NCBI RefSeq assembly: GCF_004303025.1
Contig: NZ_PJQW01000016.1
Span: forward strand, 33,322-97,321
Reading direction: 5' to 3'
Origin: Flavobacterium sp. J27
Lineage (GTDB): Bacteria > Bacteroidota > Bacteroidia > Flavobacteriales > Flavobacteriaceae
Length of the DNA: 64,000 bases
The first letter of the stretch is position 1, and every line of letters starts with the position of its first letter. The notes under the pieces were generated by a model that did not search any database, was not told the DNA's origin, and was given only the letters and a program-made list of their open reading frames with translations. Of the stretch, positions 1 to 6,751 are shown one piece after another. A program made the position numbers and the translations under genes.

Positions 1-453
1 TTGCAGGATATTTCTGGTAATTTAATTGTAAAAATAATTGATTTTAATGGAAATGTCATCTTTGAAAAATCTATTTCAACAATGGTAAAGGCTAATGCAA
101 GTAAAATTGTATATTCCTTTACAAAAAAAGACATTCCTAAGAAATATCGAAAAAAATCGGTTATGCAACTCAAGTTTATAACGGAAGGGAAAAAAGTAAA
201 TACTAACTTTTATTGGGTTAAACCCAAAGACTTACAGTTGCAAAAACCCAATTTAAAAATAACAAAAATAGATGCGCTAACCTATGAGATTACTTCTGAT
301 GTGGTTGCGAAAGATGTGTACTTGTCATCAGATGAAAATGCTCATTTTAGTAACAATTATTTTGATGTTATACCTAATGAAACCTATAGAGTAACATTGT
401 CAAATCCAGTAAAAATAATAGATATTAAAAGCTTATTTAATACTTTTAACTAA
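1..453 (+). CDS. C-terminal end of a glycoside hydrolase family 2 protein, beta-mannosidase-like (5' truncated)
   Basis: Only the last 150 or so residues are in the window; the frame is open at base 1, so no start can be assigned. The visible part has a beta-sandwich character and ends with FYWVKPKDLQLQKPNLKI followed by NNYFDVIPNETYRVTL. This closely resembles the C-terminal Ig-like domain of Bacteroidota beta-mannosidases, where a 'YF..KPK.L.L.KP' strand and an 'NYFDL.PGE' strand are typical. The catalytic domain lies outside the window, so substrate and catalytic residues cannot be checked. The stop codon overlaps by a few bases the stop of the convergent gene that follows. The family call is inference from the tail alone. 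Confidence 0.72.
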   Translation: MQDISGNLIVKIIDFNGNVIFEKSISTMVKANASKIVYSFTKKDIPKKYRKKSVMQLKFITEGKKVNTNFYWVKPKDLQLQKPNLKITKIDALTYEITSDVVAKDVYLSSDENAHFSNNYFDVIPNETYRVTLSNPVKIIDIKSLFNTFN

Positions 454-1040
454 ACATGTTTGCCAACTTCCCAGCCTGTTTTTTCTAAATATTGGTTGCC
501 ACTTTCAATGGCTCCTTCTTCTAAGGTAGTTCCCATAGAATCATTCCAACGATTTAAATAACCAAAAAGTGAAATAACACCAAGCATTTCTACAATTTCT
601 CCTTCGTTCCAATACTTATATAATTCTGTTTTAATATTCTCATCAACAGTATTTGGTACCAAAGAAGCGGCCAAAGAGAAATCTAACGCAGCTCTTTCGG
701 CATCTGAAAAAGCAGGATGCGTTTTATATTCCCAAATATGATCTAGTTGTTCTTGCTCAGCACCATAACGCTCGGCAGCTCTTATGGCATGTGCTTGACA
801 ATAACGACAACCTGTGGCATTGCTACTTACCCAAGCAATCATTCTTTTTAAAGCCGAAGTAACGCGACCTTGGTTTTCCATTACAGCTTTGTTTAAATTG
901 ATAAATGCTTTGGAGATTGCAGGCCTGTGTTGCATGGTTAAAACCGAATTAGGACAAAAACCTAAAGTTTCATTAAAGAAAGTAGCTAATTCTTTTGTGG
1001 CAGTATCATGATCTGGATGTAAAGGAGTAACTAATGGCAT
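450..1040 (-). CDS. Carboxymuconolactone decarboxylase / AhpD-like peroxidase family protein
   Basis: A 196-residue all-helical protein with the CMD/AhpD signature: an ALKRMIAWVSS helix followed by GCRYCQAHAIRAA, which carries the CxxC redox pair and the downstream histidine used by AhpD-type alkylhydroperoxidases. Such proteins reduce peroxides or act as thiol-disulfide enzymes in the cytoplasm; the exact substrate here is unknown. The second half (ALDFSLAASL, EIVEMLGVISLFGYLNRWND) matches the second CMD repeat. It starts at a clear ATG preceded by a short AT-rich spacer, and reads away from the deoxynucleoside kinase terminator on the same strand. Probably its own transcription unit. Confidence 0.82.
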   Translation of the reverse strand: MPLVTPLHPDHDTATKELATFFNETLGFCPNSVLTMQHRPAISKAFINLNKAVMENQGRVTSALKRMIAWVSSNATGCRYCQAHAIRAAERYGAEQEQLDHIWEYKTHPAFSDAERAALDFSLAASLVPNTVDENIKTELYKYWNEGEIVEMLGVISLFGYLNRWNDSMGTTLEEGAIESGNQYLEKTGWEVGKHV

Positions 1041-1067
1041 ATTGTGTTTGTGTTATGTTGTGATACG

Positions 1068-1092
1068 AAAATCCCCTCTTTTGGAGGGGTTT
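1068..1092 (-). terminator. Intrinsic terminator after the deoxynucleoside kinase
   Basis: CCCCTC (1073-1078) pairs with GAGGGG (1084-1089) around a 5-base loop. Read on the reverse strand the hairpin is followed by a short T run. It lies just past the stop of the kinase gene and before the start of the CMD gene. Confidence 0.6.
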
Positions 1093-1097
1093 CTAAA

Positions 1098-1712
1098 TTA
1101 AAATAAACCGTTTATTTCGGCATCTATTTTGTTAATAATGTTTCCTAAATCTTCAGGATTGTCTACAAAGTTTATATTGTCTACATCAATAATAACTAAT
1201 TTTCCTTTATCATAGGTTTCAATCCAAGCTTCATAGCGCTCATTTAATCGACTTAAATATTCAATAGAAATAGTATTTTCATAATCTCTACCTCTCTTGT
1301 GGATTTGGCTTACTAAATTTGGAATTGAACTTCTTAAATAAATTAATAAATCTGGGGAGCCAACTAGCCCTTCCATTAAATCAAATAAAGACTTGTAATT
1401 GTTGTAATCTCTATTGGTCATTAAACCCATTGTGTGAAGATTAGGAGCGAAAATATTAGCATCTTCATATATAGTTCTATCTTGAATAGTTGTTTTTCCA
1501 GATTCTCTAATTTGTAAAACTTGTCTAAAACGACTGTTCAAAAAGTAAATTTGAAGATTAAAACTCCAACGTTCCATTTGATGGTAGAAATCATCTAAAT
1601 ACGGATTATCAACTACGTCTTCAAAATGCGCTTCCCATTTAAAATGCTTGGCTAATAATTTTGTTAAAGTTGTTTTGCCTGCTCCAATATTTCCTGCAAC
1701 TGCTATATGCAT
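1098..1712 (-). CDS. Deoxynucleoside kinase (dAK/dGK type)
   Basis: A 204-residue cytoplasmic kinase of the deoxyadenosine/deoxyguanosine kinase family, which phosphorylates deoxynucleosides for salvage into dNTPs. The P-loop GNIGAGKTTLTKLL is at residues 7-20. A second signature, TIQDRTIYEDANIFA, contains the DRS/DRT-like motif and the catalytic acidic region. The C-terminal part carries the RGRDYENTISIEYLSRLNERYEAW segment that forms the lid with its arginines. Full length for the family. Its ATG overlaps the stop of the upstream gene by one base (TAATG), so the two are probably translationally coupled. Substrate preference cannot be read from the sequence. Confidence 0.88.
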   Translation of the reverse strand: MHIAVAGNIGAGKTTLTKLLAKHFKWEAHFEDVVDNPYLDDFYHQMERWSFNLQIYFLNSRFRQVLQIRESGKTTIQDRTIYEDANIFAPNLHTMGLMTNRDYNNYKSLFDLMEGLVGSPDLLIYLRSSIPNLVSQIHKRGRDYENTISIEYLSRLNERYEAWIETYDKGKLVIIDVDNINFVDNPEDLGNIINKIDAEINGLF

Positions 1713-2497
1713 TATGGTAAAAGTATTTTATAGTTAATAACTTTATTTGGGGTAAAAATAGATAAAAATCCATTTTTATAATAGAATTTGTTGAATGATT
1801 TTTCAGAAATATGTATTTCGTACATTTTGTTTTCTCCTAATTTAAATAAATATAACAAATTTGCTCTCCGAATAAGATAATTTTCATTGGAAACAATTTG
1901 AACAGCGTCATATTGTGGGATTTTTCCTAAGGTTTTGATGTTTCCATAAACAGAAATTACAGCACTTATATTGTTTTCATCAATCCAGTAAAAATAATTA
2001 TAATCTGTAGTGTAATCTTTTATCTTTTGGGTTAAAGGAGTGGACTTAAATTGAAATGTGTTGGCATTGAAATTATATAATCCAATTTTTTGATTGGTAA
2101 AATCATAAAACCATATTTGATTTTGAATCGCTAACCCAATGCAATCAAAATTTAGGAGAGACTCTAAATTATTACCTTCAATTTTATGTGTTTCGTTTAG
2201 TTGACTGTCTAACAAAACAATTGTGTTGAAATCTTTGTAAAATAAAACAACTTGTAATGGATTGTATAAATCAATATGGTTAATATTTCCTAAAGAGAAG
2301 TTATTGTAATTTTGTGTTTTACCATTGGCAATTTTATAAAACACATTGTTTTTACTGTAATATGAGGTTTCTTTTTGTTTTTCAAAAAAAGAGATATTGT
2401 CAATTTCTAACGAATCTAAAAGTGTGGTTTTTATTTGTTCTTGCGCTTGAAAAACAAAATGAAAACTGAGAAACAAAATAAGACTATTAAATTTCAT
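1712..2497 (-). CDS. Secreted protein of unknown function, coupled to the deoxynucleoside kinase
   Basis: A 261-residue protein with an N-terminal signal peptide (hydrophobic residues 4-17, cleavage probably after FQA). The rest consists of short repeating beta-type segments of the kind 'IWFYDFTNQKIGLYNFNANTF' and 'NYLIRRANLLYLFKLGENKMYEI', suggestive of a beta-propeller or similar all-beta fold. No catalytic motif is visible. It ends in a TAATG overlap with the kinase gene downstream. I do not recognise a characterised function. Confidence 0.7.
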   Translation of the reverse strand: MKFNSLILFLSFHFVFQAQEQIKTTLLDSLEIDNISFFEKQKETSYYSKNNVFYKIANGKTQNYNNFSLGNINHIDLYNPLQVVLFYKDFNTIVLLDSQLNETHKIEGNNLESLLNFDCIGLAIQNQIWFYDFTNQKIGLYNFNANTFQFKSTPLTQKIKDYTTDYNYFYWIDENNISAVISVYGNIKTLGKIPQYDAVQIVSNENYLIRRANLLYLFKLGENKMYEIHISEKSFNKFYYKNGFLSIFTPNKVINYKILLP

Positions 2498-2621
2498 TTA
2501 AAAATTAAACCTTTTTTATAAAATTGATTCTAAAGATAGTATTTTAACTTTATATTGAAATACTTATTGTAACAAAAAAGCGATTTCAGAGTCTATATTA
2601 TATACAAAAACAAATATTAAA

Positions 2622-3533
2622 ATGAAAAAATTAATACTACTTGCATCATTTTTTCTTTCTGCTACTTTTTATGCCCAAGAATTTCAAGGAACAGCAGTAT
2701 ATGAATCTAAAACTAGTACAGCAGAAATGATGAAAAATTTTGGTGGTAACCGAGAAATTACACCAGAAATGCAAAAAAACATAGAAGAAAGAATGAAAAA
2801 AATGTTTGAAAAAACATTTATTTTAAATTTTAATAAGTCGGCATCCATTTATAAAGAAGAGGAAAAACTAGATGCTCCAGGGAATAATAATGGTGGTCGT
2901 ATGATGATGTCTATGATGGGTGGAGGAGGAACACAGTATAAGAATGTAAAAGAAAAATTATATACTGTTGATAAAGAGTTTTTTAGTAAAGAATTTTTAA
3001 TTAAAGATAGTTTACCAATGTACCAATGGCAAATGGGTTCGGAAACTAAAAAAATAGGAGAATATACTTGTTTTAAAGCTACAGCAGTTGTTGCAACTGA
3101 TCCAACCGATTTTAGAAACTTTAGAATGAGAGGGTCAAGAAACAATGAAAATAAAGAAAAAGAACAAAAGGCAAAAGATTCTGTTAATGCTACTAAGAAA
3201 ACGAATTTTATGAACGATGATATTGAGCAGATAAAAGAAAAAACAATCACAGCTTGGTATTGTCCTGAAATACCAATCAATCAAGGTCCTGATAAATATT
3301 GGGGGTTGCCTGGGTTAATTTTAGAAGTTAATGATGGAACTACGGTGTTATTATGCTCAAAAATTGTATTGAATTCTAAAGAAAAAGTAGAAATTAAAGC
3401 ACCAACAAAAGGTAAGGAAGTAACTCAAAAGGAATATGACGAAATTGTGAAGAAAAAAATGGAAGAAATGAGAGAAATGTATGGTGGTCGTGGTCAAAGA
3501 GGTGGCGGTCCAGGTGGTAGAAGAGGGTTCTAA
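2622..3533 (+). CDS. GLPGLI family protein (first copy, Met- and Gly-rich)
   Basis: A 303-residue exported protein: signal peptide MKKLILLASFFLSATFYAQ, then the family signature YWGLPGLILEV near residue 225. GLPGLI proteins are specific to Bacteroidota and of unknown biochemical role; they are often found next to TonB-receptor-like outer-membrane proteins. This copy is unusual in its Met-rich stretch (RMMMSMMGGGG, near residue 92), a charged insert after the central domain, and a Gly/Arg-rich tail (GGRGQRGGGPGGRRGF). It is convergent with the response regulator gene; the stops are only about 3 bp apart. A paralogue lies on the other side of the two-component system, so the pair may be its targets (inference). 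Confidence 0.85.
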   Translation: MKKLILLASFFLSATFYAQEFQGTAVYESKTSTAEMMKNFGGNREITPEMQKNIEERMKKMFEKTFILNFNKSASIYKEEEKLDAPGNNNGGRMMMSMMGGGGTQYKNVKEKLYTVDKEFFSKEFLIKDSLPMYQWQMGSETKKIGEYTCFKATAVVATDPTDFRNFRMRGSRNNENKEKEQKAKDSVNATKKTNFMNDDIEQIKEKTITAWYCPEIPINQGPDKYWGLPGLILEVNDGTTVLLCSKIVLNSKEKVEIKAPTKGKEVTQKEYDEIVKKKMEEMREMYGGRGQRGGGPGGRRGF

Positions 3534-3536
3534 TTT

Positions 3537-4217
3537 TTAACCAATTAACTTATAGCCTCGACCTCTACTGTTTATAATTTGAACATTAGGGTCGAGGCTT
3601 AATTTTTTTCGTAAACGTGTAATAAAAACATCCATACTTCTACCACTAAAAAAATCATCATTCTCCCAAACGATTGTTAAAATTGTTTCTCTAGTGATTA
3701 TTTCTCCTTTGTTTTTTAATAATAATTCTAAAAGTAAGGCTTCTCTATTTGTTAATGAAAATGTTTCTTTGGGGTGTGTTAATAATTGTGTGTCTGGGTT
3801 AAAATGATACTTTCCAATTTGAAAATTTGTTTTTTTATCAATTTGTAGCTTTCTTTCTGATAAAGCAATGATTCTCACAATTAATTCTTCCATACTAAAA
3901 GGTTTTCTAATGTAATCATTACAGCCTATTTTAAAGCCTGTAACCACATCTTGGGTTTGAGATTTAGAAGTTAAAAACAAAATAGGGATTACTTTGTCTA
4001 CTTTTCTTATTTCAGTTGCTACAGAAAAGCCGTCAATTTTAGGCATCATAATATCCAAAACTAAAGCATCAAAAGAGTTTTTGTAAAACGTTTCTAGTGC
4101 ACTTTCTCCATTCTCGCACAAAGTAACTTCAAAATCACGATTTTCTAAACTTTCTTTGATGATTAAACCTAATGAAGACTCATCTTCTGCTAACAATATT
4201 TTTAGTTTAGTATCCAT
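3537..4217 (-). CDS. OmpR-family response regulator (RprY-like)
   Basis: A 226-residue transcription regulator. The receiver domain (about residues 5-120) has the acidic pocket (LAEDES), the phospho-acceptor Asp at about position 55 in LVLDIMMP, and the LTSKS and KPFS switch residues. The C-terminal winged-helix DNA-binding domain (about 130-226) ends with the usual SMDVFITRLRKKL recognition helix and GRGYKL. It follows the sensor kinase gene on the same strand and overlaps it by 11 bp. It resembles the RprY regulators of Bacteroidota. The likely operator, three GTTAAC-type repeats at 5733-5758, lies just upstream of the kinase gene. Confidence 0.93.
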   Translation of the reverse strand: MDTKLKILLAEDESSLGLIIKESLENRDFEVTLCENGESALETFYKNSFDALVLDIMMPKIDGFSVATEIRKVDKVIPILFLTSKSQTQDVVTGFKIGCNDYIRKPFSMEELIVRIIALSERKLQIDKKTNFQIGKYHFNPDTQLLTHPKETFSLTNREALLLELLLKNKGEIITRETILTIVWENDDFFSGRSMDVFITRLRKKLSLDPNVQIINSRGRGYKLIG

Positions 4218-5694
4218 AAGGCAAAGTAATTCTAAAGATTGTAGGGTTAGTGCTTATTAACGCTAATGTGCCGCTGTGTTTGTGTATAATTTCTTTCGAG
4301 TAATACAAACCAATGCCATACCCTTTTACATCATGTAAATTTCCAGTTGGAATTCGGTAAAACTTTTCAAAAATAGTTTTTTCTTCTGCTTTAGGAATGC
4401 CATTGCCATTATCTTCCACATCAATAATAATGTTGTTGTGTTCTTTAATGCATTTGATGGTTATTGTATCTCCTCCATATTTTATGGCATTGTCAATTAA
4501 ATTTGAAAAAACATTTTCTAAATAAAAAGGATCTCCTAAAAAATAGACCTTGTTTTCGGTAGTAATAAAAGATAATTCTTTGTTTGTTATGGTTTTGTAT
4601 TTTTCAATAATCCCATTTAATAATGGAATGAAGTCAATTTCTTCATAACTTACATTTAGGTCTTCTGTAGGTAAGATTGCCGTCTCTAAAATTTTCTCCA
4701 CCATACTTTCTAGTTTTATCAGTTGGTTTTTAGAAATGGAAATGTATTTTTTGTTTTTTTCTAAATCGTTGGTAGGGTTGAAATTACTCATGCCTTCTAA
4801 AGCAGTAGCAATTGTAGTTATGGGCGTTTTGAATTCATGGGTAATATTGTTGATAAAATCATTTTTTATTTCATCCATTTTCTTTTGTTTGTTAATGATA
4901 TAAAGCATAAAAAACAAACAGCCTATTACAGCTAATAAAAAAATAAAAGACAATACAAGCTCCATTCCCATGCGTTGGAAAAGTTGCAAGTTGGAATACT
5001 TAAAATCTAATTGTAAAGTTTCATCGGGTTTGAAAAAAGAAGATTTAGGGGTAATTTTTTCTGAAAATATTTCTTTATTTGTAGAAAAATAATAAAATAG
5101 AGAATCTTTTTTTCGATGCTCAAAGCCATAATCTAACCCAATTTTTTTTCGATTTAATTCCGATTTAAAAATGGAATCTACCGATTTATATCGAATCGTA
5201 TCACTTGACATGTTAATTACTATGCGATTCGGAAATTGTTCTAAACCACCAATTTGTTTTTGAGCTGTCATGCCTTTTAAAACTCTAATGGATTTGTTTT
5301 TTGGGTGCGAATCTTGTTTAGTGTCTGCAAAAAATATTTTTGTATCAATTTTGACATTGTCATCACTAAAACTTTCCAAAAAAAGACTATCTGTTTCTCT
5401 TCTTTTAGGAGAGTTCATCCTAATTTCGTTCTTAAAAAGAGAATCTTTTAAAACCAGATTGATAAAATCTTTTGATTTTAAATCTTTATCTGTGCTAAAA
5501 AAACTAATTACATCTTTTTTAGATTGCTCTGTAAAATAAATTTCTAATGCTTTGTCATAAGCAATCTGAATTTCATTAAAAAGACGATTCTTGTTTGTAA
5601 TATAGTTTTTATAATTCCAATAGACTTGAAGGCATATCGTACTTAAAATAACGATACTTATAAATAAAAATATTTTTTTGACATTGATATTCAT
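4207..5694 (-). CDS. Membrane sensor histidine kinase (RprX-like)
   Basis: A 495-residue inner-membrane kinase. A first membrane segment lies at about residues 7-25, a periplasmic sensor region at about 26-240, and a second membrane segment at about 243-268 (LVLSFIFLLAVIGCLFFMLYI). The dimerisation and phospho-acceptor helix follows, with His at about 286 in NNITHEFKTPITT. The ATP-binding domain shows N box LIDNAIKYGG, G1 DVEDNGNGIP, F box EKFYR and G2 GYGIGLYYSKEI. No HAMP domain is seen. The periplasmic part has no recognisable ligand domain, so the signal is unknown. The divergent neighbour is a GLPGLI gene and the shared intergenic region holds tandem repeats. Confidence 0.92.
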   Translation of the reverse strand: MNINVKKIFLFISIVILSTICLQVYWNYKNYITNKNRLFNEIQIAYDKALEIYFTEQSKKDVISFFSTDKDLKSKDFINLVLKDSLFKNEIRMNSPKRRETDSLFLESFSDDNVKIDTKIFFADTKQDSHPKNKSIRVLKGMTAQKQIGGLEQFPNRIVINMSSDTIRYKSVDSIFKSELNRKKIGLDYGFEHRKKDSLFYYFSTNKEIFSEKITPKSSFFKPDETLQLDFKYSNLQLFQRMGMELVLSFIFLLAVIGCLFFMLYIINKQKKMDEIKNDFINNITHEFKTPITTIATALEGMSNFNPTNDLEKNKKYISISKNQLIKLESMVEKILETAILPTEDLNVSYEEIDFIPLLNGIIEKYKTITNKELSFITTENKVYFLGDPFYLENVFSNLIDNAIKYGGDTITIKCIKEHNNIIIDVEDNGNGIPKAEEKTIFEKFYRIPTGNLHDVKGYGIGLYYSKEIIHKHSGTLALISTNPTIFRITLPYGY

Positions 5695-5732
5695 GTTTCA
5701 AAAATAGGAAGTATTTTAAAAGAATAAACACC

Positions 5733-5758
5733 GTTAACATACGTTAACAAAGATTAAC
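5733..5758. promoter_or_regulatory. Three tandem GTTAAC-type repeats, probable response-regulator operator
   Basis: GTTAAC at 5733-5738, GTTAAC at 5743-5748 and ATTAAC at 5753-5758 are spaced exactly 10 bp apart, one helical turn. This is the usual arrangement of direct-repeat sites for OmpR-type regulators. They lie between the sensor kinase gene and the divergent GLPGLI gene. Assigning them to the adjacent regulator is inference. Confidence 0.6.
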
Positions 5759-5812
5759 CCTTTGTTTATATAGGAAGTTTTTAGTTTGTATCATAATTTA
5801 AAATAAACTAAA

Positions 5813-6649
5813 ATGAAAACATACATTTTTACAACGTTATTCTTGTTTTTTATCTTAAACAATGTAGCTCAAGGTATTCAAGGAGTGGCTTCTTACACTT
5901 CTAAAACACAATTGAAAGATTTTAATATTACGAGTAATGATTTAACACCTGAGATGAAAGATCAAATGATGGAAAAAATGAAAAAAGCATTTGAAAAAAC
6001 ATTTGTTTTAAATTTTACCAACTTTGAATCGTTATATCAAGAAGAAGAAAAATTAGATACACCAACGCCCAATTCTGGTCCTAAAATGAAAATGGCATTT
6101 ATAGGTAGTAGTACTTCTGGTAAATTATATAAAAACTTTAAAAATAATCAATATATAAAAGAAGATGACATTTTTGGGAAAGAGTTTTTAATAACAGATT
6201 CTATGCAGAAAATGAATTGGAAATTAACCAATGAGCAAAAGAAAATAGGAAATTATACTTGTTATAAAGCACAATTAATTATACCTGTATCTGATGAAGA
6301 AACAAAACAATATCAAGAATTTAAAAAGAAAAAAGAAGCAGGTAAAACAACACTTTTTGAAATAAAAGAGCCTAAAGATGAGGTTGTCGAAGCATGGTAT
6401 ACCTTGGAAATACCTATTCCAAACGGTCCTGGTAAATATTGGGGTTTGCCTGGATTAATTCTAGAATTACATGAGTTTAATACTGTTTTTTTGTGTAATA
6501 AGATTGTTTTAAATCCAAAAGATAAAATAGAAATAAAAATACCAAAAAATGGTAAAAATGTTTCTCAAAAAGAGTTTGATGCCATTCAAGAAAAAAAACT
6601 AAAAAGCATGACCAATGAAAATGGTGCTATAGAAATAAGAATAAATTAA
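5813..6649 (+). CDS. GLPGLI family protein (second copy)
   Basis: A 278-residue exported protein with a signal peptide (about residues 1-20, ending NNVAQG) and the family signature YWGLPGLILEL near residue 210. It aligns along its whole length with the copy at 2622-3533 (shared LTPEMKDQM, FEKTFVLNF, EEEKLDTP, KIGNYTCYKA, IVLNPKDKIEIK), but lacks the Met-rich and Gly/Arg-rich parts. The function of the family is not established. It starts downstream of the tandem repeats beside the sensor kinase and is followed about 100 bp later by a TonB-receptor-like gene on the same strand, probably in one operon. Confidence 0.86.
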   Translation: MKTYIFTTLFLFFILNNVAQGIQGVASYTSKTQLKDFNITSNDLTPEMKDQMMEKMKKAFEKTFVLNFTNFESLYQEEEKLDTPTPNSGPKMKMAFIGSSTSGKLYKNFKNNQYIKEDDIFGKEFLITDSMQKMNWKLTNEQKKIGNYTCYKAQLIIPVSDEETKQYQEFKKKKEAGKTTLFEIKEPKDEVVEAWYTLEIPIPNGPGKYWGLPGLILELHEFNTVFLCNKIVLNPKDKIEIKIPKNGKNVSQKEFDAIQEKKLKSMTNENGAIEIRIN

Positions 6650-6751
6650 ACCTTTTGAAAAAGAAATAGTCTAAATCAAGAAAATTAACGATTTTGAATG
6701 TAACAAATAAATATAAAACAAGTCTTGTATATGTATAAAAAAACAAATCTC

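Noticed and set aside
2543..2573. Possible regulator repeats (TTTAAC and TGTAAC) upstream of the first GLPGLI gene
   Set aside because: The copies are 25 bp apart and poorly matched to the clean 10-bp GTTAAC array; too weak to call.
2849..3280. Reverse-strand ORF inside the first GLPGLI gene and similar antisense ORFs elsewhere
   Set aside because: They lie opposite well-supported genes, show no family features and follow from codon composition.
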